Origin: Methylocystis sp. MJC1
GTDB taxonomy: Bacteria; Pseudomonadota; Alphaproteobacteria; Rhizobiales; Beijerinckiaceae
Direction of reading: 5' to 3'
DNA length: 64,000 nt
NCBI RefSeq assembly: GCF_026427715.1
Contig: NZ_CP107558.1
Span: 719,001-783,000, forward strand
Shown in pieces: positions 1-7,727 of this stretch. The number at the start of each line of letters is the position of its first letter. The stretch's first letter is position 1. The notes beneath the pieces were generated by a model that saw nothing but the letters and a program-made list of their open reading frames with translations, had not been told where the DNA came from and ran no database searches. Both the position numbers and the translations under genes were made by a program.

Positions 1-766
1 TCAACTCGAAAATGACGGGCCGATATTTCATTTTGGCGCGCAGCCGGCCCATGGCCGTCGCGAGGATGCGGCGATGGTCGTGGCGCATCGGAGCGCCGAG
101 CGGCTCGAGCTTTCCTCGCCGCGCCGCCGCTTCGCGCCCGTCGCGCAGCGCCTCCTCGATCATTCCGGCCTCATAAAGAAGCTCATAGCGCTCGAGGACA
201 TTCTCCTCGTTGAAGCCGCGTGCGCCGAACAACAAATCGACTCGCTGTCGGCGCGAAAGCGTCGCCGCCGAGACGGCGTTGGGCGCTTCCTCCACCCATT
301 CGCGCAGGCCGGGGAGGATCGTGGTTTCGATGATCTCCGGCCGGGCCTTGCGCCAATCTTCCCAGGGAAAGAAATCATGCCAGCTGCGCCAGGCGCCGAC
401 GGCGGGACGTCTGATGTCGTCGCAGATGCGCGTCAGCGCCAGATAGCCGATGGAGACGACATGGGGATCGCGGTCGCCCGCTCGAGCGTGGCGGCCCCGA
501 TCGCCGAAGGTGTAGAGCTGCTCGACATAGCCGAGCGGCGCGCCGGTCTGCTCGGCCACCCAGGCGCGCAGGCCGATCTCGAAGGTGCGGTGGCGAACGG
601 GGTCGAAGGGGCCGGCGGGCAGGGCGGCAACGCCGCTCTCGTCATCGGCGCCGGTGGTGAGTATCAGCGGCTCGTCGCCGCGTACGGCGACGATCGCCGC
701 GGTCAGCCCGATCTCGACCGGCGGGGAGAGTGTCTCTGCACGTATTTCCAGGCTTGTGTCGGTCAG
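1..766 (-). CDS. NUDIX hydrolase / NrtR-like protein, C-terminus cut by window edge
   Basis: My translation of this frame (about 255 residues, open to the window edge) shows an N-terminal NUDIX-like part (EIGLTAAIVAV, LPAGPF, RTFEIGLRAWV) and a C-terminal winged-helix-like part that includes KYRPVIFEL, as in the COG4111/NrtR group of ADP-ribose-pyrophosphatase-like proteins, some of which regulate NAD metabolism. The usual NUDIX box is degenerate, suggesting ligand binding rather than catalysis; this is inference. No in-frame ATG, GTG or TTG occurs before about residue 70. The best start is a CTG at 764-766 giving L/M-TDTSLEIRAE, overlapping the upstream stop as CTGA. The stop codon lies outside the window. 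Confidence 0.75.
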   Translation of the reverse strand, partial: MTDTSLEIRAETLSPPVEIGLTAAIVAVRGDEPLILTTGADDESGVAALPAGPFDPVRHRTFEIGLRAWVAEQTGAPLGYVEQLYTFGDRGRHARAGDRDPHVVSIGYLALTRICDDIRRPAVGAWRSWHDFFPWEDWRKARPEIIETTILPGLREWVEEAPNAVSAATLSRRQRVDLLFGARGFNEENVLERYELLYEAGMIEEALRDGREAAARRGKLEPLGAPMRHDHRRILATAMGRLRAKMKYRPVIFEL

Positions 767-1281
767 GCGAGCTCAAGCGCGAAAGGCGCCCCCTCGAAAC
801 AATCGGCCCCCCGGCCGATGGCGGCGATGGCCGCCACCATCCGTCCCTCGCGTCCCATGCGTCGGTCGGCGAGGGCGACGAGCCGGCGGTTCGGGGTCGC
901 TGTGGGCGAGAGGCGGCGTAAATCCTGGGCGAGCTCGAACTCGCAGCGATGCGGCGCCAGCGCGCAGGCGGCGATATAGGCAGCCGCCGGAGAACGGCTC
1001 ACGCCCGCGTAGCAATGGATCACCATGGGATTTGTCTGATCCCATTGTTCCAGGAAGGCGAGCAGCCTATCGATATGCTCTTCGCCCGGCAGCACGTGCC
1101 CATCGACCGCTTTATCGATGTCCGAGACGGCGATGCGCAAATGGCGCTCGCGCGTGATTTCGCAAGGGCGCACCAAGGAGGCGCCGGCGGTCAGAATCGT
1201 GATGAGCGAGCGGGCCCCACTGGCGCGCACGGTGTCGACCACTTTGGTCATGGAACAGACGTAAAGTCGCCCGCACGACAT
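763..1281 (-). CDS. Dual-specificity / tyrosine phosphatase-like protein
   Basis: The 172-residue protein carries the cysteine-phosphatase signature HCYAGVSRSPA (residues about 90-100, pattern HCxxGxxR), with the catalytic Cys and the phosphate-binding Arg present. A candidate general-acid Asp lies upstream in the IAVSDIDKA segment. It matches the COG5350 type of small predicted protein tyrosine phosphatases common in Alphaproteobacteria; the substrate is unknown. An AGAGGG ribosome-binding site sits 6 bases before the ATG. It overlaps the NUDIX gene by 4 bases, so the two are probably translationally coupled. Confidence 0.85.
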   Translation of the reverse strand: MSCGRLYVCSMTKVVDTVRASGARSLITILTAGASLVRPCEITRERHLRIAVSDIDKAVDGHVLPGEEHIDRLLAFLEQWDQTNPMVIHCYAGVSRSPAAAYIAACALAPHRCEFELAQDLRRLSPTATPNRRLVALADRRMGREGRMVAAIAAIGRGADCFEGAPFALELA

Positions 1282-1302
1282 CTGAACCCTCTTGGCCTTG
1301 CC

Positions 1303-1929
1303 CTAGCCGCGGTCGATATCCTGAAACCGGGCGAGGAACCGCGCCTGTACAGCATCTATGGGCGCAGGCGCAATCTCGTCCTTCAGCGCCTGCAACGAGA
1401 TAGCAGGGCGACCGAAGATGCGCTCGGCTTCTCCCCGTGTAAAGCCGGCGAGCGACACCGCCTCGAAAAATGCCGCCGCCCGGTCGGCCCGCTTGGCGAG
1501 CTTGAGGAGGGCGGGCGAAGGCGTCGCCTGGAGCGAAAAGCGTAGCAATATCGCTGAGAGAATCCTGTTTTCAACGGACTTGTAAGCGTCGCCGATGACC
1601 GCCTTGAAAGGAGAGATCATGTCGCCGATGACATATTCCGGGGCGTCGTGGAGCAACATGAACAGCCGTTCGGCGCGGCCCACCGATGGCTCGATCTGCG
1701 CCGCGATCCGCTCGACGAGCAGGCTATGCTGGGCAACGGAAAAAATATGAGGGCCGAGCGTTTGCCCGTTCCAGCGCGCGACGCGGGCGAGGCCGTGGGC
1801 GATGTCTTCTATCTCGATGTCGACCGGCGAAGGGTCGAGAAGATCGAGCCGCCGCCCGGAAAGCATCCGCTGCCAGGCGCGGGGCGGGGCGTCCTTGGCC
1901 GCGCGTTTTTTGATCGGCGCCTGCGTCAT
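1303..1929 (-). CDS. HD-domain hydrolase (YfbR-like)
   Basis: The 208-residue protein has an HD-type metal-dependent phosphohydrolase core. A first His lies in VAQHSLLV, the HD pair is in LLHDAPEYVIGDMISPFK, and a C-terminal Asp is in KRADRAAAFFEA. This arrangement is that of YfbR-like nucleotidase and predicted hydrolase families, so a 5'-deoxynucleotidase or related phosphatase role is likely but unproven. The start ATG follows directly after the stop of the upstream glycosylase gene (TGAATG), indicating an operon with tag. Confidence 0.82.
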   Translation of the reverse strand: MTQAPIKKRAAKDAPPRAWQRMLSGRRLDLLDPSPVDIEIEDIAHGLARVARWNGQTLGPHIFSVAQHSLLVERIAAQIEPSVGRAERLFMLLHDAPEYVIGDMISPFKAVIGDAYKSVENRILSAILLRFSLQATPSPALLKLAKRADRAAAFFEAVSLAGFTRGEAERIFGRPAISLQALKDEIAPAPIDAVQARFLARFQDIDRG

Positions 1930-2562
1930 TCAGTTTGATTTCCGAACGTGACAATCCACGAGATGGTCGTTCACCATCCCCACCGCCTGCATGAAGGCGT
2001 AGACGATCGTCGGGCCGCAGAATTTGAAGCCCCGCGCCTTCAAGTCCTTCGAGAGACGCAGCGAGATGGCGCTCTGCGTCGGAACGTCGCTGATGCGTTT
2101 GGGATGATTGACGATTGGGGCTCCGTCGACGAAGTCCCAGAGATAGGCTGAGAAGCCCTGCCCAGCCTCGATCTCCAGCCAGGCGCGCGCCGACAGAATG
2201 GCGCCCTCTATTTTGGCGCGGTTGCGAACAATACCGTCATCCTGCATCAAATCATGCACGCGCTGGTCATTAAAACGGGCGATCGCTTGAGGATCAAAGC
2301 CGTCGAACGCCTTTCGAAACGCCTCACGCTTCCTCAGGATCGTGATCCACGAGAGGCCTGCCTGAAAGCCGTCGAGAATGAGTTTTTCGAACAAGGCTCG
2401 ACTATCCGCTTCGGGTTGCCCCCATTCTTCGTCGTGATAGGCAATATAAAGTGGATCGTGTCCCGGCCAGGGGCAGCGGGCCAGCCCGTCTTCGTGTAGA
2501 ATGACGCTGTCCCCCCAGCTTGCCGGTTGTTCGCGGGCGGGCGGCAAGAGGCTTTTCTCCAT
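1930..2562 (-). CDS. tag: DNA-3-methyladenine glycosylase I
   Basis: The 210-residue protein matches Tag: it removes 3-methyladenine from alkylated DNA in the first step of base excision repair. Visible family features are RCPWPGHDPLYIAYHDEEWG near the N-terminus (zinc-ligand Cys and the HDEEWG motif), FEKLILDGFQAGLSWITIL, and the C-terminal VNDHLVDCHVR with further metal ligands (His and Cys). The first about 25 residues precede conserved sequence, so a slightly later start is possible. The HD hydrolase gene follows with no gap. Confidence 0.93.
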   Translation of the reverse strand: MEKSLLPPAREQPASWGDSVILHEDGLARCPWPGHDPLYIAYHDEEWGQPEADSRALFEKLILDGFQAGLSWITILRKREAFRKAFDGFDPQAIARFNDQRVHDLMQDDGIVRNRAKIEGAILSARAWLEIEAGQGFSAYLWDFVDGAPIVNHPKRISDVPTQSAISLRLSKDLKARGFKFCGPTIVYAFMQAVGMVNDHLVDCHVRKSN

Positions 2563-2747
2563 CAGAATAGGTGCGGCATCGAGGCAATTCGCTTTATCGC
2601 CTCTTCAGATTGCGTTCACAACATCAATCGGACTATCGTTGCGCCGCCGCGAGACACGTCGCTGACAAAAATGGCGCCCGCTGTGCTTGACCGCGCCGTC
2701 GCAAGTCGCTGCCGAATATCAAGCGGCTTCCATAAGGGAGAATTTAT

Positions 2748-3263
2748 ATGGTGATCCGTCTCGTTGTTTCCCGCGCTGCGGTCGGCCTCGTCGCCATGGG
2801 CCTCGGCGTGGCCATTTCGGGCGAAGCCTTCGCCCAGGCCAATGTGCTGAAGGAATGCGGATCTCGTTATCAGGCCAAGAAGGCCGCCAATGAACTCGCC
2901 GGCCAGAGCTGGCAGGATTTTCTGAAGGATTGCCGCGCGAGCCTCGCCGAGCCGGCCGCCGCCCCGGCTGAGGCTGCGAAACCCGCCGCCGAGCCGGCGA
3001 AGCCCGCCGAAGCTGCGGCGCCGACGCCTGCGCCGGCAGAGGCCGCCAAGCCGGTTGAATCCGCTAAGCCGGCCGAAGCTGCGAAGCCGGCCGAGGCCGC
3101 AAAGCCCGCCACCGACACCAAGGCCGCCACGCAGTCCCGTCAGAAGAAGTGCGCCGCCGAGTGGAAAGCGAAGAAGGCCGAGCTTCTCAAGACCGATAAG
3201 AAGATCACCTGGCCGAAATACTGGAGCCAGTGCAACAAGCGTCTCAAAGAGGCCGGCGAATAA
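2748..3263 (+). CDS. Exported Ala/Pro/Glu/Lys-rich protein with two Cys-containing end segments
   Basis: The 171-residue product starts with a clear signal peptide ending AISGEAFAQA (about residue 28). Two similar short segments, ECGSRYQAKKA...DFLKDC near the N-terminus and KKCAAEWKAKKA...YWSQC near the C-terminus, each have a Cys pair and a KA-rich helix. They flank a low-complexity linker of PAEAAKPAE-type repeats (residues about 65-125). It resembles small periplasmic PsiF-like or Ala-rich proteins seen in Rhizobiales, with no known function. A GGGAG ribosome-binding site precedes the ATG and a strong terminator follows. Confidence 0.75.
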   Translation: MVIRLVVSRAAVGLVAMGLGVAISGEAFAQANVLKECGSRYQAKKAANELAGQSWQDFLKDCRASLAEPAAAPAEAAKPAAEPAKPAEAAAPTPAPAEAAKPVESAKPAEAAKPAEAAKPATDTKAATQSRQKKCAAEWKAKKAELLKTDKKITWPKYWSQCNKRLKEAGE

Positions 3264-3285
3264 AAAGGCGCGATTCCCATGCTGG

Positions 3286-3315
3286 CGCCCGGCGGTTTCG
3301 CCGGGCGTTTATTTT
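3286..3315 (+). terminator. Rho-independent terminator of the exported protein gene
   Basis: A perfect 9-base-pair stem (CGCCCGGCG / CGCCGGGCG) with a GTTT loop is followed by TTTATTTT. It lies 22 bases after the stop codon of the 2748-3263 gene and ends its transcript. Confidence 0.85.
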
Positions 3316-3392
3316 GCGAAAATCCTATCTTGCCCGGCTCGCTGGATCATGTCACAGGACTGAAAAGATTGAGCATCTCTTGGGAGGCGCGG

Positions 3393-3791
3393 GTGGAAAA
3401 AGGCGAATTGCGAAAGCTGCAGGCGTTTCTGCGTCGCTCCTTCGGCAATGAGGATATCCGCGTCGGCCTCGATCCGAAGAACACGGAAAACGCCGCGGTT
3501 CACCTCGGCGAGCGCAACATAGCAACCATCTCGGTCGACGACGAGGACGGAGACCGTTCCTTCGCGTTCGAGATGAAGATCCCCGTCGGCCGCGAGGTGC
3601 TGCAGTCCTATCTGCGGAAGCTTTTCGAGAACGACCGGCTGACCATCGTGGCGCGCGGGCGCAAAACCGACTCCGTCGAGCTCAACAGCGACGGCGAGTT
3701 TCTCGGAGTCATCTCCGCGGACGACCCGAAACTATCGAGCTTCACGCTGCAGATTGCGATTCTCGACTTCGATCTCGAGGAAGAAGAGTAA
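3393..3791 (+). CDS. Protein with two tandem DUF3126 domains
   Basis: I chose the GTG at 3393, preceded by GGAGG at 3383-3387, over an upstream ATG at 3279 that lies inside the preceding terminator. The 132-residue product reads as two copies of the about 70-residue DUF3126 domain. Copy 1 covers about 1-65 (GELRKLQAFLRRSFGN, then DDEDGDRSFAFEM). Copy 2 covers about 66-132 (LQSYLRKLFEN, GEFLGVISADD, ending AILDFDLEE). DUF3126 is a small alphaproteobacterial domain of unknown function and is usually single. No transmembrane or signal segment is visible. Confidence 0.8.
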   Translation: MEKGELRKLQAFLRRSFGNEDIRVGLDPKNTENAAVHLGERNIATISVDDEDGDRSFAFEMKIPVGREVLQSYLRKLFENDRLTIVARGRKTDSVELNSDGEFLGVISADDPKLSSFTLQIAILDFDLEEEE

Positions 3792-3796
3792 TCATT

Positions 3797-3935
3797 ACCA
3801 TTTCCGGTTGAACAGCACGGTTGGGGTGTTGTCATTCCCGGCGAGCTGAAAGCCCCACCGAAAATCCAGAGCCGCAAAAGCGCTGGTTTTGCCCTGGATT
3901 CCCGATCGCTCGCTGTGCGAGCGTCGGGAATGACA
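3797..3935 (+). repeat. Dispersed repeat family C, copy C1
   Basis: The element begins TACCATTTCCG, continues to GTCATTCCCGGC and ends in the inverted sequence GTCGGGAATGACAG. Internal pieces AATCCAGAGCC and GCTGGTTTTGC also occur in copies at 15240-15342 (inverted) and 49368-49602. The GTCATTCCCG / CGGGAATGAC ends are complementary, so the transcript would fold into a long hairpin. It fills the gap between convergent genes and may act as a bidirectional terminator. Confidence 0.8.
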
Positions 3936-3960
3936 GGATTTCTTAAAGCACAGACGCAGA

Positions 3961-4013
3961 AGGCCCTCGCGCAGAGGAGCCTGCGCCGCAGGTGTCTCGA
4001 AGCGCGAGAGGCC
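3961..4013. repeat. Dispersed repeat family D, partial copy D1
   Basis: The stretch GAGGAGCCTGCGCCGCAGG followed by TGTCTCGAAGCGCGAG matches the right half of the larger copy at 44470-44588 with few differences. The embedded CCTGCGCCGCAGG can form a short hairpin. It lies between family C copy C1 and the end of the convergent minus-strand gene. Confidence 0.65.
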
Positions 4014-4042
4014 AACGCTCCTTTATCAGCGATCTGAGTAAA

Positions 4043-4669
4043 TCAGCGCTTCTTTCTTCTTGGCGCGGTCATTCTGGACAGCAGCGTCTGCGCGCCCTCG
4101 TAGAGCGCATCCCAATTTTCGAGAAGCGCCGGAGCGAAGCGCAACTCGACGTCGAGAGCGCCTTTGCGAAAGACGGAAATGCAGCCCTCACCTGGCGCGC
4201 CAGTCTCCGGCTTCGGGCACCGCGCGAAAAATGTTCGCCCGTCCGGCGGCGCGATGAAGAGTTCTTCCGAATCATACGGCGAACCCTGCTCGAAGTGGCG
4301 CAGCACCAGGCCGCCCGGGCCATCGAGCGTCTCGGGAGTCAGGAAACGGGCGTAGAGCTTCGCCGGGCGCTCGCTGGGATCGAGTCCGTCGTCTTTTGCG
4401 GTGACGGTAAAAGTCACCGACTCGCCTGCGCGGGCCTTCGCCTTTAGAGGCGCGAATGCGGGGAACGAGGCGGTGAAGCTCAATCTATCCGCCATCCCGC
4501 CGACGCGGGTCGCTTCATCCCGCGCATAGGCGCGCGCATAGGAGAAGCCTATGCCGGCGACTTCGGCATGGATCGCCTCATTCGGCGCATCCACTCGGGG
4601 TGAGAACAGCAAGACGGTCACGATGGCGATGCTGACCGCCAGCAGAGCGAATGCGATGAGCAGTCTCAT
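4043..4669 (-). CDS. Hypothetical membrane-anchored periplasmic protein
   Basis: I do not recognise this 208-residue protein. Residues about 2-22 (RLLIAFALLAVSIAIVTVLL) form one N-terminal hydrophobic segment without a clear cleavage site, suggesting a membrane anchor with a periplasmic domain. The C-terminus is basic (RRKKR). Two Cys residues (ARCPKP and GEGCIS, about 152 and 162) could form a disulfide. It ends next to repeats and is followed upstream on the same strand by the lipoprotein gene, so co-transcription is plausible. Confidence 0.7.
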   Translation of the reverse strand: MRLLIAFALLAVSIAIVTVLLFSPRVDAPNEAIHAEVAGIGFSYARAYARDEATRVGGMADRLSFTASFPAFAPLKAKARAGESVTFTVTAKDDGLDPSERPAKLYARFLTPETLDGPGGLVLRHFEQGSPYDSEELFIAPPDGRTFFARCPKPETGAPGEGCISVFRKGALDVELRFAPALLENWDALYEGAQTLLSRMTAPRRKKR

Positions 4670-4688
4670 CGACGCGACGACAGCCGGG

Positions 4689-5096
4689 TCAGCTCGTCAC
4701 CCGCCATTCGCCGTTCTCGCGGCAGGCTTGGCCCTTCGCCTCCTGCGGCCGGCCATTGACGAAGATCTTATGGGTATAGTTCCGGCAGGGGCCATTCTCG
4801 GCGTCCGGCGTGACAAAGCCATAGGAGCCTTTCTCCCCCCGCCAGCTCTTGCGGGCGCCGGTGGAGACGGCTTCCTGCTGAGCGGCGATCGCCGTGGCGC
4901 GGTCTTTTTCTCCAAGAGACTGGCCGATGGACCCGCCGATGACGCCTGGGGCAGGGGGCGGCGGAGTTGTGACGACAGGCGCCTCCGCGGCCACATTCGC
5001 CGGCGCCGGCGTGGAATTGCAGGCGGAGAGGCCAGAGGCCGCGCAGAGGAGGCTCATCGCCAAGGTCGCTTTCGCGCACGTCGTCGACAAATCCAT
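4689..5096 (-). CDS. Putative outer-membrane-type lipoprotein (17 kDa antigen-like)
   Basis: A longer frame is open upstream, but the ATG at 5096 gives a proper lipoprotein signal peptide, MDLSTTCAKATLAMSLL then the lipobox LSAC, with lipidated Cys about residue 25. The mature part has a Pro-rich spacer, a short Gly-rich segment (PGVIGGSIGQSLG), and a C-terminal domain with YTHKIFVNGRPQEAKGQAC followed by ENGEWRV, typical of surface-antigen-like lipoproteins of Rickettsia-17-kDa type in Alphaproteobacteria. The function is probably envelope structure. The start is uncertain because the GGAGA sequence is very close to the ATG. Confidence 0.72.
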   Translation of the reverse strand: MDLSTTCAKATLAMSLLCAASGLSACNSTPAPANVAAEAPVVTTPPPPAPGVIGGSIGQSLGEKDRATAIAAQQEAVSTGARKSWRGEKGSYGFVTPDAENGPCRNYTHKIFVNGRPQEAKGQACRENGEWRVTS

Positions 5097-5148
5097 TCTC
5101 CAATGATGGTCGAAATCGCGCTTCTCATGCAGGATCGACCGGCGGCTG

Positions 5149-6537
5149 TCAAAACCCTGGCAGGCGCAGCCGCGCGCGCAGGCCGCCTGTCGGGCTGTCG
5201 TCCAATTCCAACGCGCCGCCATAGGCGACGGCGAGATCGACGACAATGGAAAGACCGAGCCCCGACCCCGGCTTGGTCTCGTCCAGTCGGCGGCCGCGCT
5301 CTGTCGCCTGCGCGCGCAAATGCGGCGCGAGGCCGGGGCCGTCGTCGTCAATCGTCACGATCAGCGCGCTGCGGCTCGCGCCGCTCGTCGATGATTCAAG
5401 CGCGACGGAGATCGTGACGGCGCTCTCTGCCCATTTCCCCGCGTTGTCGAGCAGATTGCCGATCATCTCCTCGAGATCCTGGCGTTCGCCAAGAAAGCGC
5501 AGCTCCTGGCGGATGTCGCCCGAGAAGGCGACGCTCCTCTCGCCGTAGATTTTCGTGAAGGTGCGCAGCAGCGCTTCGACGCAGGGCGCAATGGGCGTGG
5601 CGGCGCCGAGCGCGCCGCCACGGGCCGCCGCGCGCGCGCGATCGAGATAAAAGGAAATCTGGTCGCGCATGATGCGCGCTTGTTCGCTGGTCTTGTCGGC
5701 CAGCGGCGAAGGCGCGGCGTCGGCTTCATTGACGATGACGCTGAGCGGCGTCTTCAACGCATGCGCGAGATTGCCAACCTGGGTGCGGGCGCGCTCCAGA
5801 ATGTCGCGATTGGCGCCGATGAGCAGATTGAGCTCGTCGGCGAGTGGGGCAATCTCGCTGGGATAGACGCCCGTGATGCGATCGCGCTCCGCCCGACGAA
5901 TGGCGGCGAGCTCGCGCTGCAGAAGGCGCAGCGGGCGCAACCCAAAACGCACCTGAAAGGCGGCGACGAGCGCGAGCGCGATGGCCAGCGCTGCGAAGGC
6001 GATGATCAAAGCGAAACGGAAGCGCGTGATCAGCTCTTCCATTTCCTCGATGCTGGCGGCGACCTGGACCAGATAGATGCCCGTGTCTTCCGCGTCGATG
6101 ACGCGCTCGATGATCCGCAATTTGCGGCCGTCCGGCCCCAGCGCATAGCCGCGCCGGGAGCCGCCGGCTTCCGCTGGCACGCCGAGGTCGGAGAGCTTGG
6201 GGAGGCGATCGGCGAAGAGCGAACGCGACGCCTTTATCTCATGCGCCGCGTCATCCATCCGCGTGATCTGCCAATACCAGCCCGAGCCAGGGAGCTCGAA
6301 TTGAGGGTCGCCGAGCTGGCTTGGTCCCGTTCGTCCCTCCTGGCCCGATTCCGAGACATCGGCGACAATGGCGCGAAGATAGACGTCGAGGCGGCGCTCG
6401 AAAATTTCCTCGGCCTCTCGCCGGTAATAGGCGGTGAAGAAAAGGCTGGCGACGAGCAGCACCACAGAACTCAGCGCCGCCGCGGTCAGGAACAATCGCG
6501 TCGCGATGGAGCGGGTCGTGAAGCTCGGCAGGCGCAT
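5149..6537 (-). CDS. Sensor histidine kinase (PhoQ-like)
   Basis: The 462-residue kinase has a first membrane helix at about 14-36, a periplasmic domain, a second helix at about 174-196, then a HAMP-like linker. The H-box is LAHALKTPLSVIV (about 258-270, phospho-accepting His present). The ATP-binding domain shows NLLDNAGKWA (N box), DDDGPGLAP (G1) and GSGLGLSIV (G2). Sequence style is that of PhoQ-type kinases that pair with OmpR-type regulators. The response regulator gene lies 6 bases upstream on the same strand. Confidence 0.92.
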   Translation of the reverse strand: MRLPSFTTRSIATRLFLTAAALSSVVLLVASLFFTAYYRREAEEIFERRLDVYLRAIVADVSESGQEGRTGPSQLGDPQFELPGSGWYWQITRMDDAAHEIKASRSLFADRLPKLSDLGVPAEAGGSRRGYALGPDGRKLRIIERVIDAEDTGIYLVQVAASIEEMEELITRFRFALIIAFAALAIALALVAAFQVRFGLRPLRLLQRELAAIRRAERDRITGVYPSEIAPLADELNLLIGANRDILERARTQVGNLAHALKTPLSVIVNEADAAPSPLADKTSEQARIMRDQISFYLDRARAAARGGALGAATPIAPCVEALLRTFTKIYGERSVAFSGDIRQELRFLGERQDLEEMIGNLLDNAGKWAESAVTISVALESSTSGASRSALIVTIDDDGPGLAPHLRAQATERGRRLDETKPGSGLGLSIVVDLAVAYGGALELDDSPTGGLRARLRLPGF

Positions 6538-6543
6538 CGTTCT

Positions 6544-7227
6544 TCAGCGTTTCCCGCCGCCGTCCTCTGGGCTCGCGACCGCCATATAGCCCAGCCCGCG
6601 AATGGTGTGAATTAGCTCCACGCCGAGCTTCTTTCGCAGACGCCCGACGAAGACCTCGATGGTGTTGGAGTCCCGGTCGAAATCCTGGTCGTAAATATGC
6701 TCGATGATCTCGCTGCGGGAGACGACGCGTCCGCTGTGATGCATGAGATAGGCGAGCAGACGGTATTCATGCGAGGTGAGCTTTACCGGCGCGCCGTCGA
6801 CCACGACGCGGCCCGCCTTGGTGTCGAGCCGCACGGGGCCGCAAACGATCTCATTAGTCGCATGCCCAGCCGCGCGGCGCAGCAAAGCGCGAATACGCGC
6901 AAGCACCTCCTCCATATGAAAGGGCTTGGCGACATAGTCGTCGGCGCCGGCGTCGAAGCCCTGCACCTTTTCGCTCCAGCGGTCGCGCGCCGTCAGGATC
7001 AGAACCGGCATGACGCGGCCATTCGCGCGCCATTGCTCCAAAACGGTGATGCCGTCCTTCTTGGGCAGACCGACGTCGAGCACAACCGCGTCATAGGTTT
7101 CCGTCTCACCCAGAAAATGCCCTTCTTCGCCATCGAACGCGCGGTCCACGGCATAGCCGGACTGCTCCAGAGCCTGCGCGATCTGGCGGTTCAAATCCTT
7201 ATCGTCTTCGACGATGAGCAGCCGCAA
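6544..7227 (-). CDS. OmpR/PhoP-family response regulator
   Basis: I place the start at a TTG (7225-7227) preceded by GGGAGG, giving L/M-RLLIVEDDKD, the normal beginning of receiver domains; the frame stays open further upstream without homology. The 227-residue protein has the acidic pocket EDD, the phosphorylated Asp in VVLDVGLPKKDG (about 51), the conserved Thr in ILTARDR and the Lys in DYVAKPF. A C-terminal winged helix follows (LTSHEYRLLAYLMHHSGRVVSR, then TIEVFVGRLRKKLG). It is the partner of the kinase at 5149-6537 and probably acts on envelope-stress or cation-responsive genes. Confidence 0.92.
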   Translation of the reverse strand: MRLLIVEDDKDLNRQIAQALEQSGYAVDRAFDGEEGHFLGETETYDAVVLDVGLPKKDGITVLEQWRANGRVMPVLILTARDRWSEKVQGFDAGADDYVAKPFHMEEVLARIRALLRRAAGHATNEIVCGPVRLDTKAGRVVVDGAPVKLTSHEYRLLAYLMHHSGRVVSRSEIIEHIYDQDFDRDSNTIEVFVGRLRKKLGVELIHTIRGLGYMAVASPEDGGGKR

Positions 7228-7258
7228 CTTTCGCCCTCCCCAAGAAACCGGTGTTGTC

Positions 7259-7621
7259 TTAATTATCCTTGCGGCCGGAATGCGGCTTTCCCGTCGCGGC
7301 GTCGAACAAAAGTTTGACGATACGCCCGTCAGGCCGCAGCACGCTGATCTCGTAGATGAAGAGTTCTTCGTGCCGGCAAAGCCGCGCGCCCAGCGCTTCG
7401 CCGTTGAGCTCACGGGCGGCGGCGCGCATGCAGGCGAGAGGCTCAGTGAGTTTATGCGCCTCGATTTTTTCCCGCGTCTGGCTCGTGGAATAGCATTGGC
7501 GGCGGACTGGCTGACGCTCGGCTATCCGTTCGGGAGCCTCTTCGGCGTGCACTAAGCCAAGCGTCGCCGCGATCGCGGCGGCGGCCAAAGCGCAGCGAAA
7601 CCTGAAGAAGGCGACAGGCAT
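7259..7621 (-). CDS. PepSY-like exported protein
   Basis: The ATG at 7621 has GGAG five bases upstream and yields a signal peptide (FFRFRCALAAAAIAATLGLVHA). The remaining about 95 residues contain one PepSY-like unit ending in IYEISVLRPDGRIVKLLFDAATGKP, a pattern typical of PepSY proteins encoded next to PhoP/PhoQ-type systems. It is first in the operon with the response regulator (31 bases downstream) and the kinase. It may modulate the sensor domain, which is inference. Confidence 0.82.
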   Translation of the reverse strand: MPVAFFRFRCALAAAAIAATLGLVHAEEAPERIAERQPVRRQCYSTSQTREKIEAHKLTEPLACMRAAARELNGEALGARLCRHEELFIYEISVLRPDGRIVKLLFDAATGKPHSGRKDN

Positions 7622-7727
7622 TTTTACTCCTGCACTATCCTCCGCTTTTGGCCATGAACGGCAAATGAACGCCGCCGAAGGCCGCAGCCTGGCTCGCTTT
7701 TTAGCATCATGGCGGCCTTCGGAGGCA

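Noticed and set aside
74..979. A 301-residue open frame on the plus strand at the window start
   Set aside because: It spans the antisense of two minus-strand genes (NUDIX/NrtR-like and phosphatase) that both have recognisable motifs.
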